Below, piece after piece: positions 54,890 through 63,311 of a stretch of DNA of 64,000 nucleotides; the stretch's first letter is position 1; the number at the start of each line of letters is the position of its first letter. Source of the DNA: Chitinophagaceae bacterium (lineage in GTDB: Bacteria; Bacteroidota; Bacteroidia; Chitinophagales; Chitinophagaceae); contig JADKAZ010000015.1 of assembly GCA_016719015.1 (NCBI GenBank), forward strand, positions 62,001 to 126,000, given 5' to 3'. The position numbers and the translations under genes were made by a program. The notes beneath the pieces are model-generated. The model searched no databases. It saw only the letters and a program-made list of their open reading frames with translations, and had not been told where the DNA came from.

Positions 54890-55982
54890 ATGAATGAAAA
54901 AATAGAATCTTCTCTTATTCCCCCTTCGGGTGATGAGGGGATCAAACTCACACAATATTCCCGTGGTGCCGGTTGCGGCTGCAAAATTGCCCCCAAAGTA
55001 TTAGATGAAATTTTGAAAAGCAGTATCGCATTGCCCGATAACAATAAACTGCTCGTTGGCAATCATAGCAAAGATGATGCAGCCGTATATGATTTGGGAA
55101 ACGGTATGGCGTTGATCTCTACTACTGATTTTTTTATGCCGATTGTAGATGATGCATTTGATTTTGGAAGAATTGCAGCGGCCAATTCTATCAGCGATGT
55201 GTATGCCATGGGTGGCAAACCATTAATGGCAATTGCTATACTTGGCTGGCCGGTAGAAAAATTACCGGTTGAATTAGCACAAAAACTTATTGAAGGCGGA
55301 AGAGCTGTTTGTACAGAAGCCGGCATCCCGTTAGCTGGTGGCCACAGTATTGATTCACAGGAACCAATCTTTGGATTGGCGGTAACAGGCATTGTGCCAA
55401 TAGAAAATTTAAAACAAAATAATACAGCACAGGAAGGTGATTATTTATTTTTAACCAAACCACTCGGTGTTGGTATTTTATCTACTGCACAAAAAAGAGG
55501 GCTGCTAAAAGAAGAACACTTGCCAATGATGATTGAACAAATGGCGGCGCTAAACAAAATAGGTGAGGAACTGGGTAAAATAAAAGGTGTAACCGCCATG
55601 ACGGATGTTACCGGTTTTGGTTTGCTGGGGCACTTAATAGAAATGGCAGAAGGCAGCGGACTGAGTGCAGAAATTTATTACGACAAGCTCCCCATTGCTG
55701 CCGGAGTAAAAGAATACATTGCTCAGCGCATTTTCCCCGATGCTACTACCCGCAACTGGAATGCCTACAGTGATAAAGTAAAATTTGAAAAAGGGAGTGA
55801 ATGTGATGGAAGCATTTACATTATTACCCGATCCGCAAACGAACGGGGGATTATTGGTGAGTGTGAAGGAGGAGAGTTTGGAAGAAGTTAAAGAAGTTTT
55901 AATACAAAACTTTCTTCCTGCATTTGTATTTCCCATAGGACAGATAACAGCAATGAATGATAAAAAAGTTTATATAAAATAG
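54890..55982 (+). CDS. selD: Selenide, water dikinase (selenophosphate synthetase), one frameshift
   Basis: SelD makes selenophosphate from selenide and ATP; here it most likely supplies MnmH for tRNA selenation. The catalytic region is QYSRGAGCGCKIAPKVL, with Cys rather than selenocysteine. Other blocks are DVYAMGGKPL, AGGHSIDSQEP and TDVTGFGLLGH. The first frame ends at 55891, but LLPDPQTNGGLLVSVKEE continues in another frame. Removing one G from the AAAAAGGG run near 55796 joins them, giving about 363 residues. The N-terminus contains an extra segment (SLIPPSGDEG) encoded by a CCCC...GGGG element at 54920-54940. No selenocysteine-insertion gene is in the window. Confidence 0.93.
54920..54940. 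repeat. CCCC...GGGG element inside selD
   Basis: CCCC (54921-54924), a 12-base spacer and GGGG (54937-54940), translated near the SelD N-terminus where E. coli SelD has no equivalent residues. Confidence 0.4.
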
Positions 55983-55985
55983 ATT

Positions 55986-56670
55986 ATGTCAGCATTTTTT
56001 GGATTTATAAGTGAAAAATATGCGATTATAGCAAGTGACACCCTTTGTTCGTTCAAACCAAAAGAAGATGATATCGAGTTGTTACCCCGGAGTTATACGT
56101 GTAAAACATTCTTACTTCCGCAATACAAATCAGCGTTTGCAGTTACAGGAACGTTGCAAGCTGGGTTGTGTTTCTTTAATAACACAGTTGAATTTACATA
56201 TGGCTTTGATATTGACTCATTAGTAAACATTGATCTAATATATTTTCGAAAGAAATTAGAATCAGAATATCTAGACTTTCCGACAGGAACAATCTATTTA
56301 TTTGGTTACAGCTCCTTAAAAAAAACGTTTAAAGGTTTTAAACTTGTTGTTAACTCAACGGCGGAGCTGAAATGGTCTGAAATGCCTGCTGAAAATATAA
56401 TTTTTAAACCTTTTGTAGACAATTGGGAGGAAAAGCTATCCCAAACTGATAGCCAAAGAAATACTCATCAACTCATAATAGAAATTATGAAGCTTCAAAA
56501 CAAGAAGACAAAACGAAACAACTTACCGATCAGGTTGGTATAGGGGCGAAGTTGTGTGCACAGAATTAGTAATTGACAATCAAACGGATGTATTTACGAT
56601 AACAACACAAATTATACACCAATTTGATGATTATTTTACTTTAGGTGAGATAATGGCAAATAGTAAATAA
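55986..56670 (+). CDS. Small protein resembling Ntn-hydrolase-like proteins, probable frameshift
   Basis: It starts four bases after selD. The N-terminus (FFGFISEKYAIIASDTLCSF, then CKTFLLPQYKSAFAVTGTLQ) recalls the strand pattern of proteasome/Ntn-hydrolase-like proteins, but that is a weak guess. The first frame ends at 56543; an open frame with sensible composition (WYRGEVVCTELVIDNQTDVF ... EIMANSK) continues in another frame to 56670, so one indel near 56495 is likely. Restored length is about 228 residues. It may be in the selD operon. Confidence 0.5.
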
Positions 56671-56705
56671 GCTAGTTAGTAAATATAAATCAACGGATTA
56701 TTCAT

Positions 56706-57632
56706 TTATCTTCTATTTATCCTCTCCAAAAAAATCTCCGCCATCATACACCTTACACTACCTCCTTCCACTTCTTCAATCGTTGGTACTGCAACCGGCA
56801 GCAATGTTGAATAAGCTTCCAGCATTTGCTTTTGTTCTTTACGCAAAGAATTGAAGGCCGCCTGGCTCATGATCAAATATTTTTCTCCCTGGTTATTTTT
56901 CACCTGCAGCATATTACCGGCAAACTGGTGCATCTGCTCACGGGTAATGGCAATAATGGTATGATCAGTTGATTCCAGTATTTGCCGGACCGCAATAAGC
57001 TCCCACTCTTCTTCAATAGCTTCTTCACATAACACACAAAAATCTTCGCCTAATGCCATCATTACATTGGTATGATAAACCGGTCTCCCGTTTTTATCGG
57101 TTGCCAGAAAAACAATAGCCTGGAAGTTGTTAGTACCAGCATATTTTTCCAATACCGGCAAACTTGTCCGCTCCGATACACAGGCATAGATCATTTTATT
57201 TTCATAGTCAATAACCATACTGCCCGTTCCTTCTAAAAAACGTCCTTCCGCTTCGTACTCACTCCAGTCCTGCACATCTTTCACAACAAACTCTTTTGCT
57301 AAAGCTTCCAGTATCTCATCTCTTTTTTCTAACCGCCTGTTCGTTGCATACATCGGGAAAACGGAAACGATTCCATCGGGAGAAGTACTGAGCCAGTTGT
57401 TGGGAAAAATGGCATCCGGCTTTGGCGGTTCTTTGCTGTCTTCAATCACCAGCACATTAATATCATGGTTTCGCAGTGTTTGCACCATGTTATCAAACTC
57501 GGCTACAGCTTTTCGCTGCACTTCTTCCGGGCTGAGACCGGGATTGGATTGAAAATAATTATTCGCTGCTGTTTCTTCATTAAAACCAAAAGCAGCGGGG
57601 CGAATCATTAATATGGTAGAGGATAAAGGCAT
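56706..57632 (-). CDS. ctlX: CtlX-type citrulline/guanidino-modifying hydrolase (arginine deiminase-like)
   Basis: This 308-residue protein matches the CtlX family: STILMIRPAAFGFNEETAANN at the start, DAIFPNNWLS and the FLEGTGSMVI block. The catalytic Cys lies near the end in EVEGGSVRCMMAEIF. The amidinotransferase/deiminase fold acts on guanidino or ureido compounds; the family is linked to citrulline use. No other citrulline gene is adjacent. Its ATG sits two bases from a repeat element (57634-57654). Confidence 0.9.
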   Translation of the reverse strand: MPLSSTILMIRPAAFGFNEETAANNYFQSNPGLSPEEVQRKAVAEFDNMVQTLRNHDINVLVIEDSKEPPKPDAIFPNNWLSTSPDGIVSVFPMYATNRRLEKRDEILEALAKEFVVKDVQDWSEYEAEGRFLEGTGSMVIDYENKMIYACVSERTSLPVLEKYAGTNNFQAIVFLATDKNGRPVYHTNVMMALGEDFCVLCEEAIEEEWELIAVRQILESTDHTIIAITREQMHQFAGNMLQVKNNQGEKYLIMSQAAFNSLRKEQKQMLEAYSTLLPVAVPTIEEVEGGSVRCMMAEIFLERINRR

Positions 57633-57633
57633 G

Positions 57634-57654
57634 CCCCCAACCCCTAAAGGGGAG
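57634..57654. repeat. CCCCAACCCCTAAAGGGG element, copy 1
   Basis: A 21-base element containing CCCCAACCCCTAAAGGGG is identical to the copy at 57882-57902. It lies just before the ctlX ATG, and its TAG (minus strand, 57644-57646) is the stop codon of the pterin dehydratase gene. Confidence 0.8.
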
Positions 57655-57919
57655 CAATTAGTGCATCAATTTTTTTTGAAAGCTTATTGTCTTTGTCGGT
57701 TACAATATCTCCGGCGTCATGGGTGTTCAGCCAAATCTCAACCGTATTGTAAACATTTGTCCAACGTGGATGATGGTCCATTTTTTCTGCTTCGATTGCC
57801 ACCCTTGTCATAAAAGCAAATGCTTCGCTGAAATTTTTGAACTGGAATTTCTTATACAGCTTGTTCTCTTTTTCTTCCCAACCCCCAACCCCTAAAGGGG
57901 AGATATTAGTAGCCTTCAT
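57644..57919 (-). CDS. 4a-hydroxytetrahydrobiopterin dehydratase (PCD/DCoH)
   Basis: A 91-residue enzyme that recycles tetrahydropterin; the family signature is visible as AEKMDHHPRWTNVYNTVEIW and THDAGDIVTDKD. Typical length is about 95. Both ends are made of the same 21-base repeat: the N-terminus reads ISPLGVGGWEEK and the stop codon is supplied by the second copy. Loss of an original end by repeat insertion or recombination is possible. No phenylalanine hydroxylase gene is in the window, so a role in recycling for another hydroxylase is inferred. Confidence 0.9.
   Translation of the reverse strand: MKATNISPLGVGGWEEKENKLYKKFQFKNFSEAFAFMTRVAIEAEKMDHHPRWTNVYNTVEIWLNTHDAGDIVTDKDNKLSKKIDALIAPL
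57882..57902. repeat. CCCCAACCCCTAAAGGGG element, copy 2
   Basis: Identical over 21 bases to copy 1; translated as part of the dehydratase N-terminus (SPLGVGG). Confidence 0.8.
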
Positions 57920-57932
57920 ATTTTATAGTTTT

Positions 57933-58382
57933 TTAAAAAACCAAATGTTCTTTGTTTTTTATTTTTTCATTGGTCAACTCCAATACCAGCTGCACACTAT
58001 TGATCGCTTTAATGGTTTGAATCGTTTCCTGTAATGAGTCGTCGCTTACTTCATCACCTTTCATCAGCCACAAAAAATCGAGGTGCTTAAATTCGGGCAG
58101 TAAATATTCTCCGTCAAACTGGTTATTGTACACAAAATGCGATAAAAACCTGGTTGGTTCTTTATACTCATATACGCCAAAAAAATACCACCGTTTCTTT
58201 TTTAAGAGTTTGATCTCGATATCATTGTTAATACGGAAATCGAGACCAATATTGTTATTAAGATGCCAGCAAAACTGGTAATCCTTTATCGGGGCCATTA
58301 CACCCAATAAACGGGTATCAGAAAAAAATTCTTCTGTCAGCTCTTTATTGTTCAGAACAAGTTTGGTGCTGCGGTCCGACAT
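57933..58382 (-). CDS. IPExxxVDY-family protein
   Basis: A 149-residue protein of a Bacteroidota family named after a motif; here it appears as LLPEFKHLDFLWLMKG. Mixed alpha/beta structure is likely, with no signal peptide or membrane segment, so it is cytoplasmic. Function is not established. It precedes the dehydratase by 13 bases on the same strand. Confidence 0.8.
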   Translation of the reverse strand: MSDRSTKLVLNNKELTEEFFSDTRLLGVMAPIKDYQFCWHLNNNIGLDFRINNDIEIKLLKKKRWYFFGVYEYKEPTRFLSHFVYNNQFDGEYLLPEFKHLDFLWLMKGDEVSDDSLQETIQTIKAINSVQLVLELTNEKIKNKEHLVF

Positions 58383-58437
58383 TAATAGAAATCATTTAAC
58401 CCGGTTTTTATTCCCCGTGGTTTTTACAAATTACAAC

Positions 58438-60117
58438 TTAAAATTCAACCGTAACTTCCAATGTTTCATTTCCTCTTTTTAATTTCACCTTTGTCTTTTC
58501 TCCTTTTTTGAATTTCCCCAATGCCTGCATGTAGTTTTCCAATGAAGCAACATTGTTATCGCCCAATTGAAGGATAATATCTCCGGCTTTGATACCGGCT
58601 TTCTGTGCCGGCTTTCCGTCAGTTACTCCATCAGCCCTTACTCCTGTACCCGCATAGGTATAATCCGGCATAATGCCCATAGAAACACTGAATCGTTGAT
58701 TGGTTGAAGTTTGCGTTTCTTTTGTTTTAAGAAATGACAGTTTGGGTTGTTGGTCTAATGATTCAATCACATTCAATATATGACTAATGATTACTGACTC
58801 TCCTTTATAATTGATTTTGTCGGCATCATCCGAAGGCTTGTGATAATCTGTGTGTAAGCCGGTAAAATAAAATAACACCGGTATATCTTTCCTGTAAAAC
58901 GAAGTATGGTCGCTGGGGCCGGTACCACTGCTGTCAATTTTAATAACTAATGGTGCAGTCATATCACCTTTATAGGGAAGTTTGAAAAAATCTAAATTAT
59001 TAACCACTTTATCCCAAGCCGGCGATGTGCCAAAACCTCCTACGGTCAGCACTTTAGTACTATCATTTAACCTTCCCACCATATCCATATTAATCATGTA
59101 GTTTACTGTTTTCAAATCAATAGTGGGATTCTCTGTAAAATACTTGGAACCAAATAAACCCAATTCCTCCCCCGCGAAAGCGATAAAGAGGTAATTATTA
59201 TTCTTTGCTTTTGATTTTTTCAGCACTCTTGCCAGTTCTATTAAAGCTGCTGTACCACTTGCATTATCATCAGCCCCGTTGTGTATACTTTTTTCTCCCG
59301 TTCTGATCATGGAGTTGCCATCTTCACCATAACCGAGGTGGTCATAGTGTGCACCCAATATTACGGTAGTAGCTGCCCGGTTATCGATATAACCAACCAC
59401 ATTATGACCAAGTCTTGTCTTTTCACCAATACTTGTTCTCAATTTAAAATTCAAAGTGGCTGACTTATCCGAAAAATATTTTTTTGCCATTTCTTTTGAT
59501 ACATACACAGCCGGAATGGCAAGCTGTTCAGATTTATCTTTAGGATCAAAAACTAATTTATCATCAATGGAAGAAGTGTTATAAAAAATCATTGCTACTG
59601 CACCACGGTCTTTTATACCCTTATAATTGGTGCGGATATAATCAACCAGGTCAAAATGAGGATTGTTTTTGTTTTCTTCCAGCACTTCTTTTAAATCAAA
59701 AAACCAGGGCACTCCTACTTCCTGCAGGGCTATGGAAGGCAGTGCTTCAATTTTCTGGGTGGGACTGAAAGGAAAAGGGAAAAAGTCTTTCCCGGTTTCC
59801 AGCCGGTTTCCGTTTATCAACAGTTCAGTTGCATCATCAATTTGTTTACCATCGTTTACTACAAAGATCTGTGGATAGTATTCCGTTCCCATTGGGGTAA
59901 GCCCTATTTCTTTAAACTGTTTGCTGATATACTGCATCGCCAGCTCTTCACCCGGAGTTCCGGTTCTGCGGCCTTCCAGCTTATCATCAGCGAGGTATTG
60001 AATATGTGCTTTAAGATTGTCTATAGTTTGCGTATCTGACTTAGCAATATTCTTTGGGGCAGAACAACCTGCCAGGAATAGTAACGCTAAAAGAAATTTT
60101 GAAATAGAAGAAGACAT
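58438..60117 (-). CDS. M28-family aminopeptidase lipoprotein with PDZ domain
   Basis: This 559-residue protein has a lipobox (LLALLFLAGCSAP), a PA-type insertion (about 130-220) and the zinc peptidase domain. Metal ligands and catalytic residues are seen in GAHYDHLG, HNGADDNASGTAAL, FAGEELGLFGS, INMDMVGR and SDHTSFY. A C-terminal PDZ domain follows (AGIKAGDIILQLGDNNVASL). It is probably an envelope-anchored peptidase cleaving N-terminal residues from peptides. A TACCTTTG box lies about 20 bases before the ATG. The gene is intact. Confidence 0.95.
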   Translation of the reverse strand: MSSSISKFLLALLFLAGCSAPKNIAKSDTQTIDNLKAHIQYLADDKLEGRRTGTPGEELAMQYISKQFKEIGLTPMGTEYYPQIFVVNDGKQIDDATELLINGNRLETGKDFFPFPFSPTQKIEALPSIALQEVGVPWFFDLKEVLEENKNNPHFDLVDYIRTNYKGIKDRGAVAMIFYNTSSIDDKLVFDPKDKSEQLAIPAVYVSKEMAKKYFSDKSATLNFKLRTSIGEKTRLGHNVVGYIDNRAATTVILGAHYDHLGYGEDGNSMIRTGEKSIHNGADDNASGTAALIELARVLKKSKAKNNNYLFIAFAGEELGLFGSKYFTENPTIDLKTVNYMINMDMVGRLNDSTKVLTVGGFGTSPAWDKVVNNLDFFKLPYKGDMTAPLVIKIDSSGTGPSDHTSFYRKDIPVLFYFTGLHTDYHKPSDDADKINYKGESVIISHILNVIESLDQQPKLSFLKTKETQTSTNQRFSVSMGIMPDYTYAGTGVRADGVTDGKPAQKAGIKAGDIILQLGDNNVASLENYMQALGKFKKGEKTKVKLKRGNETLEVTVEF

Positions 60118-60138
60118 AGCTGATTAATTATTGAGTCG

Positions 60139-60146
60139 CAAAGGTA
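60139..60146 (-). promoter_or_regulatory. Bacteroidota -7 box (TACCTTTG) for the M28 peptidase
   Basis: Exact TAnnTTTG match on the minus strand, 22 bases before the ATG. Confidence 0.45.
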
Positions 60147-60260
60147 TTAATGGCTTTTGTTTTTCTGCTTTCTGTTCATTCATATTTACGTAATCTTTTT
60201 CCGGGTTGCTAGGGCTAAAAATCGTAATTCGTAAGGCTGTTTACCTTTACCAGTCTACAT

Positions 60261-62396
60261 TTGCAGACTATTAAAAGAGTGAAAAACGAGAAGCTCCATA
60301 TTGCCCTGGTTGGTAATCCCAATAGTGGAAAAAGCTCACTTTTTAACTGCCTGACAGGGTTGAACCAACAAGTCGGAAATTTTCCCGGGGTTACAGTCGA
60401 TAAAAAGACCGGCACAACATCTCTATCCCCTTCTTTACAGGCGCAAATAATTGATCTCCCCGGAACATATAGTCTCTATCCAAGACGGGAAGATGAATGG
60501 GTAAGCTATAAAGTGCTACTGGACCAGGACAACCTAAAAGCAGATGTGGTGGTGGCCGTAGCAGATGCCAGCAACCTGAAAAGAAATCTTCTTTTCTGTA
60601 CGCAGATCATCGACCTGAAAGTGCCGGTGGTAATTGCGTTGACGATGATGGATATGGCAAAAAGAAAAGGAATTAAAATTGACATTGCTACGCTGGAAAG
60701 AGAATTGGGTGTACCGGTAGTAGCAGTAAACCCAAGAAAGAATAAAGGCATTGCGCAACTCAAAAAAGCAATTGAACAAACATCACAACGTTTATACCAG
60801 TCCCCGGTTAGGGATTTTATTGATAATAATGCATTATCTCCTGCCTCGATTGAAGAGGTAAAGCAACATTTTCCTCAATTGAGTGATTATACAGCAATCC
60901 ACTACCTCATCAATCATGAATCGTTTGATTTGAACGAGACCATGCAAAAGACGATTGAGGATATTGAGATAAAAAACAAATTCAACCCAACAAAAGCACA
61001 GGCAGAAGAAATCCTGCAACGATATAGCCGCATCCGGCAGATCATGCAACAGGCAGTATCGGAGCCAGACCCTTTGCAGAAATCATTATTTACGGAGAGG
61101 CTGGATAATGTTTTGCTCCACCGTGTTTGGGGTTATCTTATTTTATTAGGCGTTTTGTTCCTGTTATTTCAAAGTGTTTTCTGGCTGGCCCAATTTCCAA
61201 TGGATTGGATCGAACTTGGCTTTGCAAAACTCAGCCAGGGTCTTTCTTCTTCATTACCCGATAACCGCTGGACCGACCTTTTAATAAACGGAGTGATTGC
61301 CGGAATTGGAGGCATCCTCATGTTTGTGCCACAGATAATGATTTTGTTTGGCTTAATAACCTTACTGGAAGATACCGGCTATATGGCCCGCATCAGTTTT
61401 CTTTCCGACAGGATGATGCGAAGCGTTGGGCTGAATGGAAAAAGTGTGATGCCGATGATCAGTGGCTTTGCCTGTGCCGTGCCCGCCATAATGAGTGCAA
61501 GAAATATTGAGAACCGGAAAGAGAGATTGCTTACAATATTGATTACACCACTTATGAGTTGCTCGGCAAGACTTCCGGTTTATACTATTCTGATCGGTCT
61601 TGTTATTCCAAAAACATATTTGCTTGGTTTTTTAGGCGTGCAGGGAGTGGTGATGATGGGCTTGTATTTGCTTGGCCTCGTTATGGCATTAATTGTTTCG
61701 TATGTCGCCAAGTGGTTTATCAACATAAAAGAGAAAAGTTTTTTCATTCTTGAGTTGCCTACTTACCGCTCACCCCGGTGGAACAATGTTTTACCAACCA
61801 TGGTCAATAAAGCCAGGATTTTTGTTTTTGATGCGGGGAAAGTGATTATGATAATCAGTTTGGTTCTTTGGGCTTTGTGTTCATTTGGACCGGGGAATAG
61901 TATGCAGAAGGTATCCCAGCGGTTTGAACAATTAAAATCACAACCGGGGGCTAACGCTACGCAGTTAGATAAAGATTTTCAAACCGCAAAGTTGGAAAGC
62001 TCCTATGCAGGTATTTTAGGAAAAACTATTGAGCCTGCTATTGCTCCGCTCGGGTATGACTGGAAAATCGGCATTGCATTAATTACCTCCTTTGCAGCCC
62101 GGGAGGTTTTTGTAGGAACTATGGCCACATTGTACAGCGTCGGCGATGCAGACGAGGGAAGTCTTTTATTAAAAGAGAAAATGAAGACCGCCGTTCGTCC
62201 GGATGGAAAACCGGTTTTTAACCTCGCCTCTGGTTTATCGCTGATGATATTTTATGTATTTGCCATGCAATGTATGAGTACATTGGCAGTGGTTAAACGA
62301 GAAACTAAAAGTTGGAAGTGGCCGGTAATACAGTTGATCTATATGACAGCGCTGGCTTATTTAATGAGCTGGGTGGTGTATAATTTATTTAAGTAG
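60261..62396 (+). CDS. feoB: Ferrous iron transporter FeoB (no FeoA gene adjacent)
   Basis: This 711-residue Fe2+ importer has a cytoplasmic G-domain with G1 GNPNSGKSS, then DLPGTYSL and a later membrane region with gate motifs (PMISGFACAVPAIMSARNIENR; TPLMSCSARLPVYTILIG). It is complete. The start is uncertain: TTG at 60261 opens the frame and GTG at 60279 gives a typical FeoB N-terminus (MKNEKLHIALVGNPN). A TACATTTG box at 60256-60263 overlaps the TTG and would favour the GTG. No feoA lies in the window; whether another locus supplies it is unknown. Confidence 0.95.
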   Translation: MQTIKRVKNEKLHIALVGNPNSGKSSLFNCLTGLNQQVGNFPGVTVDKKTGTTSLSPSLQAQIIDLPGTYSLYPRREDEWVSYKVLLDQDNLKADVVVAVADASNLKRNLLFCTQIIDLKVPVVIALTMMDMAKRKGIKIDIATLERELGVPVVAVNPRKNKGIAQLKKAIEQTSQRLYQSPVRDFIDNNALSPASIEEVKQHFPQLSDYTAIHYLINHESFDLNETMQKTIEDIEIKNKFNPTKAQAEEILQRYSRIRQIMQQAVSEPDPLQKSLFTERLDNVLLHRVWGYLILLGVLFLLFQSVFWLAQFPMDWIELGFAKLSQGLSSSLPDNRWTDLLINGVIAGIGGILMFVPQIMILFGLITLLEDTGYMARISFLSDRMMRSVGLNGKSVMPMISGFACAVPAIMSARNIENRKERLLTILITPLMSCSARLPVYTILIGLVIPKTYLLGFLGVQGVVMMGLYLLGLVMALIVSYVAKWFINIKEKSFFILELPTYRSPRWNNVLPTMVNKARIFVFDAGKVIMIISLVLWALCSFGPGNSMQKVSQRFEQLKSQPGANATQLDKDFQTAKLESSYAGILGKTIEPAIAPLGYDWKIGIALITSFAAREVFVGTMATLYSVGDADEGSLLLKEKMKTAVRPDGKPVFNLASGLSLMIFYVFAMQCMSTLAVVKRETKSWKWPVIQLIYMTALAYLMSWVVYNLFK

Positions 62397-62397
62397 A

Positions 62398-63288
62398 CTA
62401 TCTCATAGAAGCCTCCCAATCATCTTTCGGTTCAAAATACTCCCATAGCATTTTAGATATTTTTCTTGTCAATATCCATGCTTCATTTGTTTGACCCCAG
62501 GTAATGTCCTTATTGTTTTTTGTAAAAATGGAAAAGATATAAGGATTGTGCCTGGCGTTTACCAATAACACTTCACTCCGGGAAGCATTCACCGCACCAT
62601 TTTTACTAAAGACCTCCACATAGGGTGGTATTTGTGAAAGAGCTTCGGCATCCCAAAAGTTACGGCCCAGTACCCGTTGCATCCTTTCACATGCAGCAGC
62701 AGAAATAACCTGGTTGGTATAAATCATTTCAAATAATCTCACCATTTCAAAAGGAGTGGTTTGTCCCCATCCGTATTGTGTCCTGTTATTTTCTCTGCCG
62801 GGAGTTCTGGAGTTAACTCTTGTGTTTTTAAGTCCAAGGCTATCTATGATTTCATTAATTCTTATTCCGGTTCCCGCCAGGCTTTGCAACCAAAGACTTG
62901 CCGTATTGTCGCTGGTGGTAAGCATCAGCATTATTACTTTTTTCAGTGCTATTTTTTCTCCGCTTTTAAAAGAGCCGAGTATATCAGAGCCTTCATACAA
63001 CAAGGAGTCTTTGTAAATAATTTCCTGGTCGTATTGTAATTCGCCTTTTTTAATTTTATCCATGATGCCAACCAGTATCGGCACTTTTACAATACTGGCT
63101 GTAGGAAAAATCGTATCGGCATTGATGGAAATTATTTTTCCAGTTCGCAGATTTTTCACATAGAGGCCAATATCACCATGGAAGCCGCTGATTGCTTGCT
63201 GTAGTTTTGCTTGTAGTTTTTTATCTGTCTTTTGTGCTGTCGCAAAAAAGGGAGAACAGCATAAAATGGCAATGATTATTTTTTTCAT
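62398..63288 (-). CDS. Serine hydrolase of the class A beta-lactamase family
   Basis: This 296-residue exported protein has the signal peptide MKKIIIAILCCSPFFATAQ, the active-site Ser-x-x-Lys in PTASIVKVPILVG and a Ser-Asp-Asn motif in TTSDNTASLW. In the KTG position it has SKNG, so the third motif is altered. Family members include true beta-lactamases and other serine hydrolases; the altered motif makes a beta-lactamase claim unsafe. It converges with feoB, with a single base between the stop codons. Confidence 0.85.
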   Translation of the reverse strand: MKKIIIAILCCSPFFATAQKTDKKLQAKLQQAISGFHGDIGLYVKNLRTGKIISINADTIFPTASIVKVPILVGIMDKIKKGELQYDQEIIYKDSLLYEGSDILGSFKSGEKIALKKVIMLMLTTSDNTASLWLQSLAGTGIRINEIIDSLGLKNTRVNSRTPGRENNRTQYGWGQTTPFEMVRLFEMIYTNQVISAAACERMQRVLGRNFWDAEALSQIPPYVEVFSKNGAVNASRSEVLLVNARHNPYIFSIFTKNNKDITWGQTNEAWILTRKISKMLWEYFEPKDDWEASMR

Positions 63289-63311
63289 ATTGCGTAATCT
63301 GTGGCTAACCT

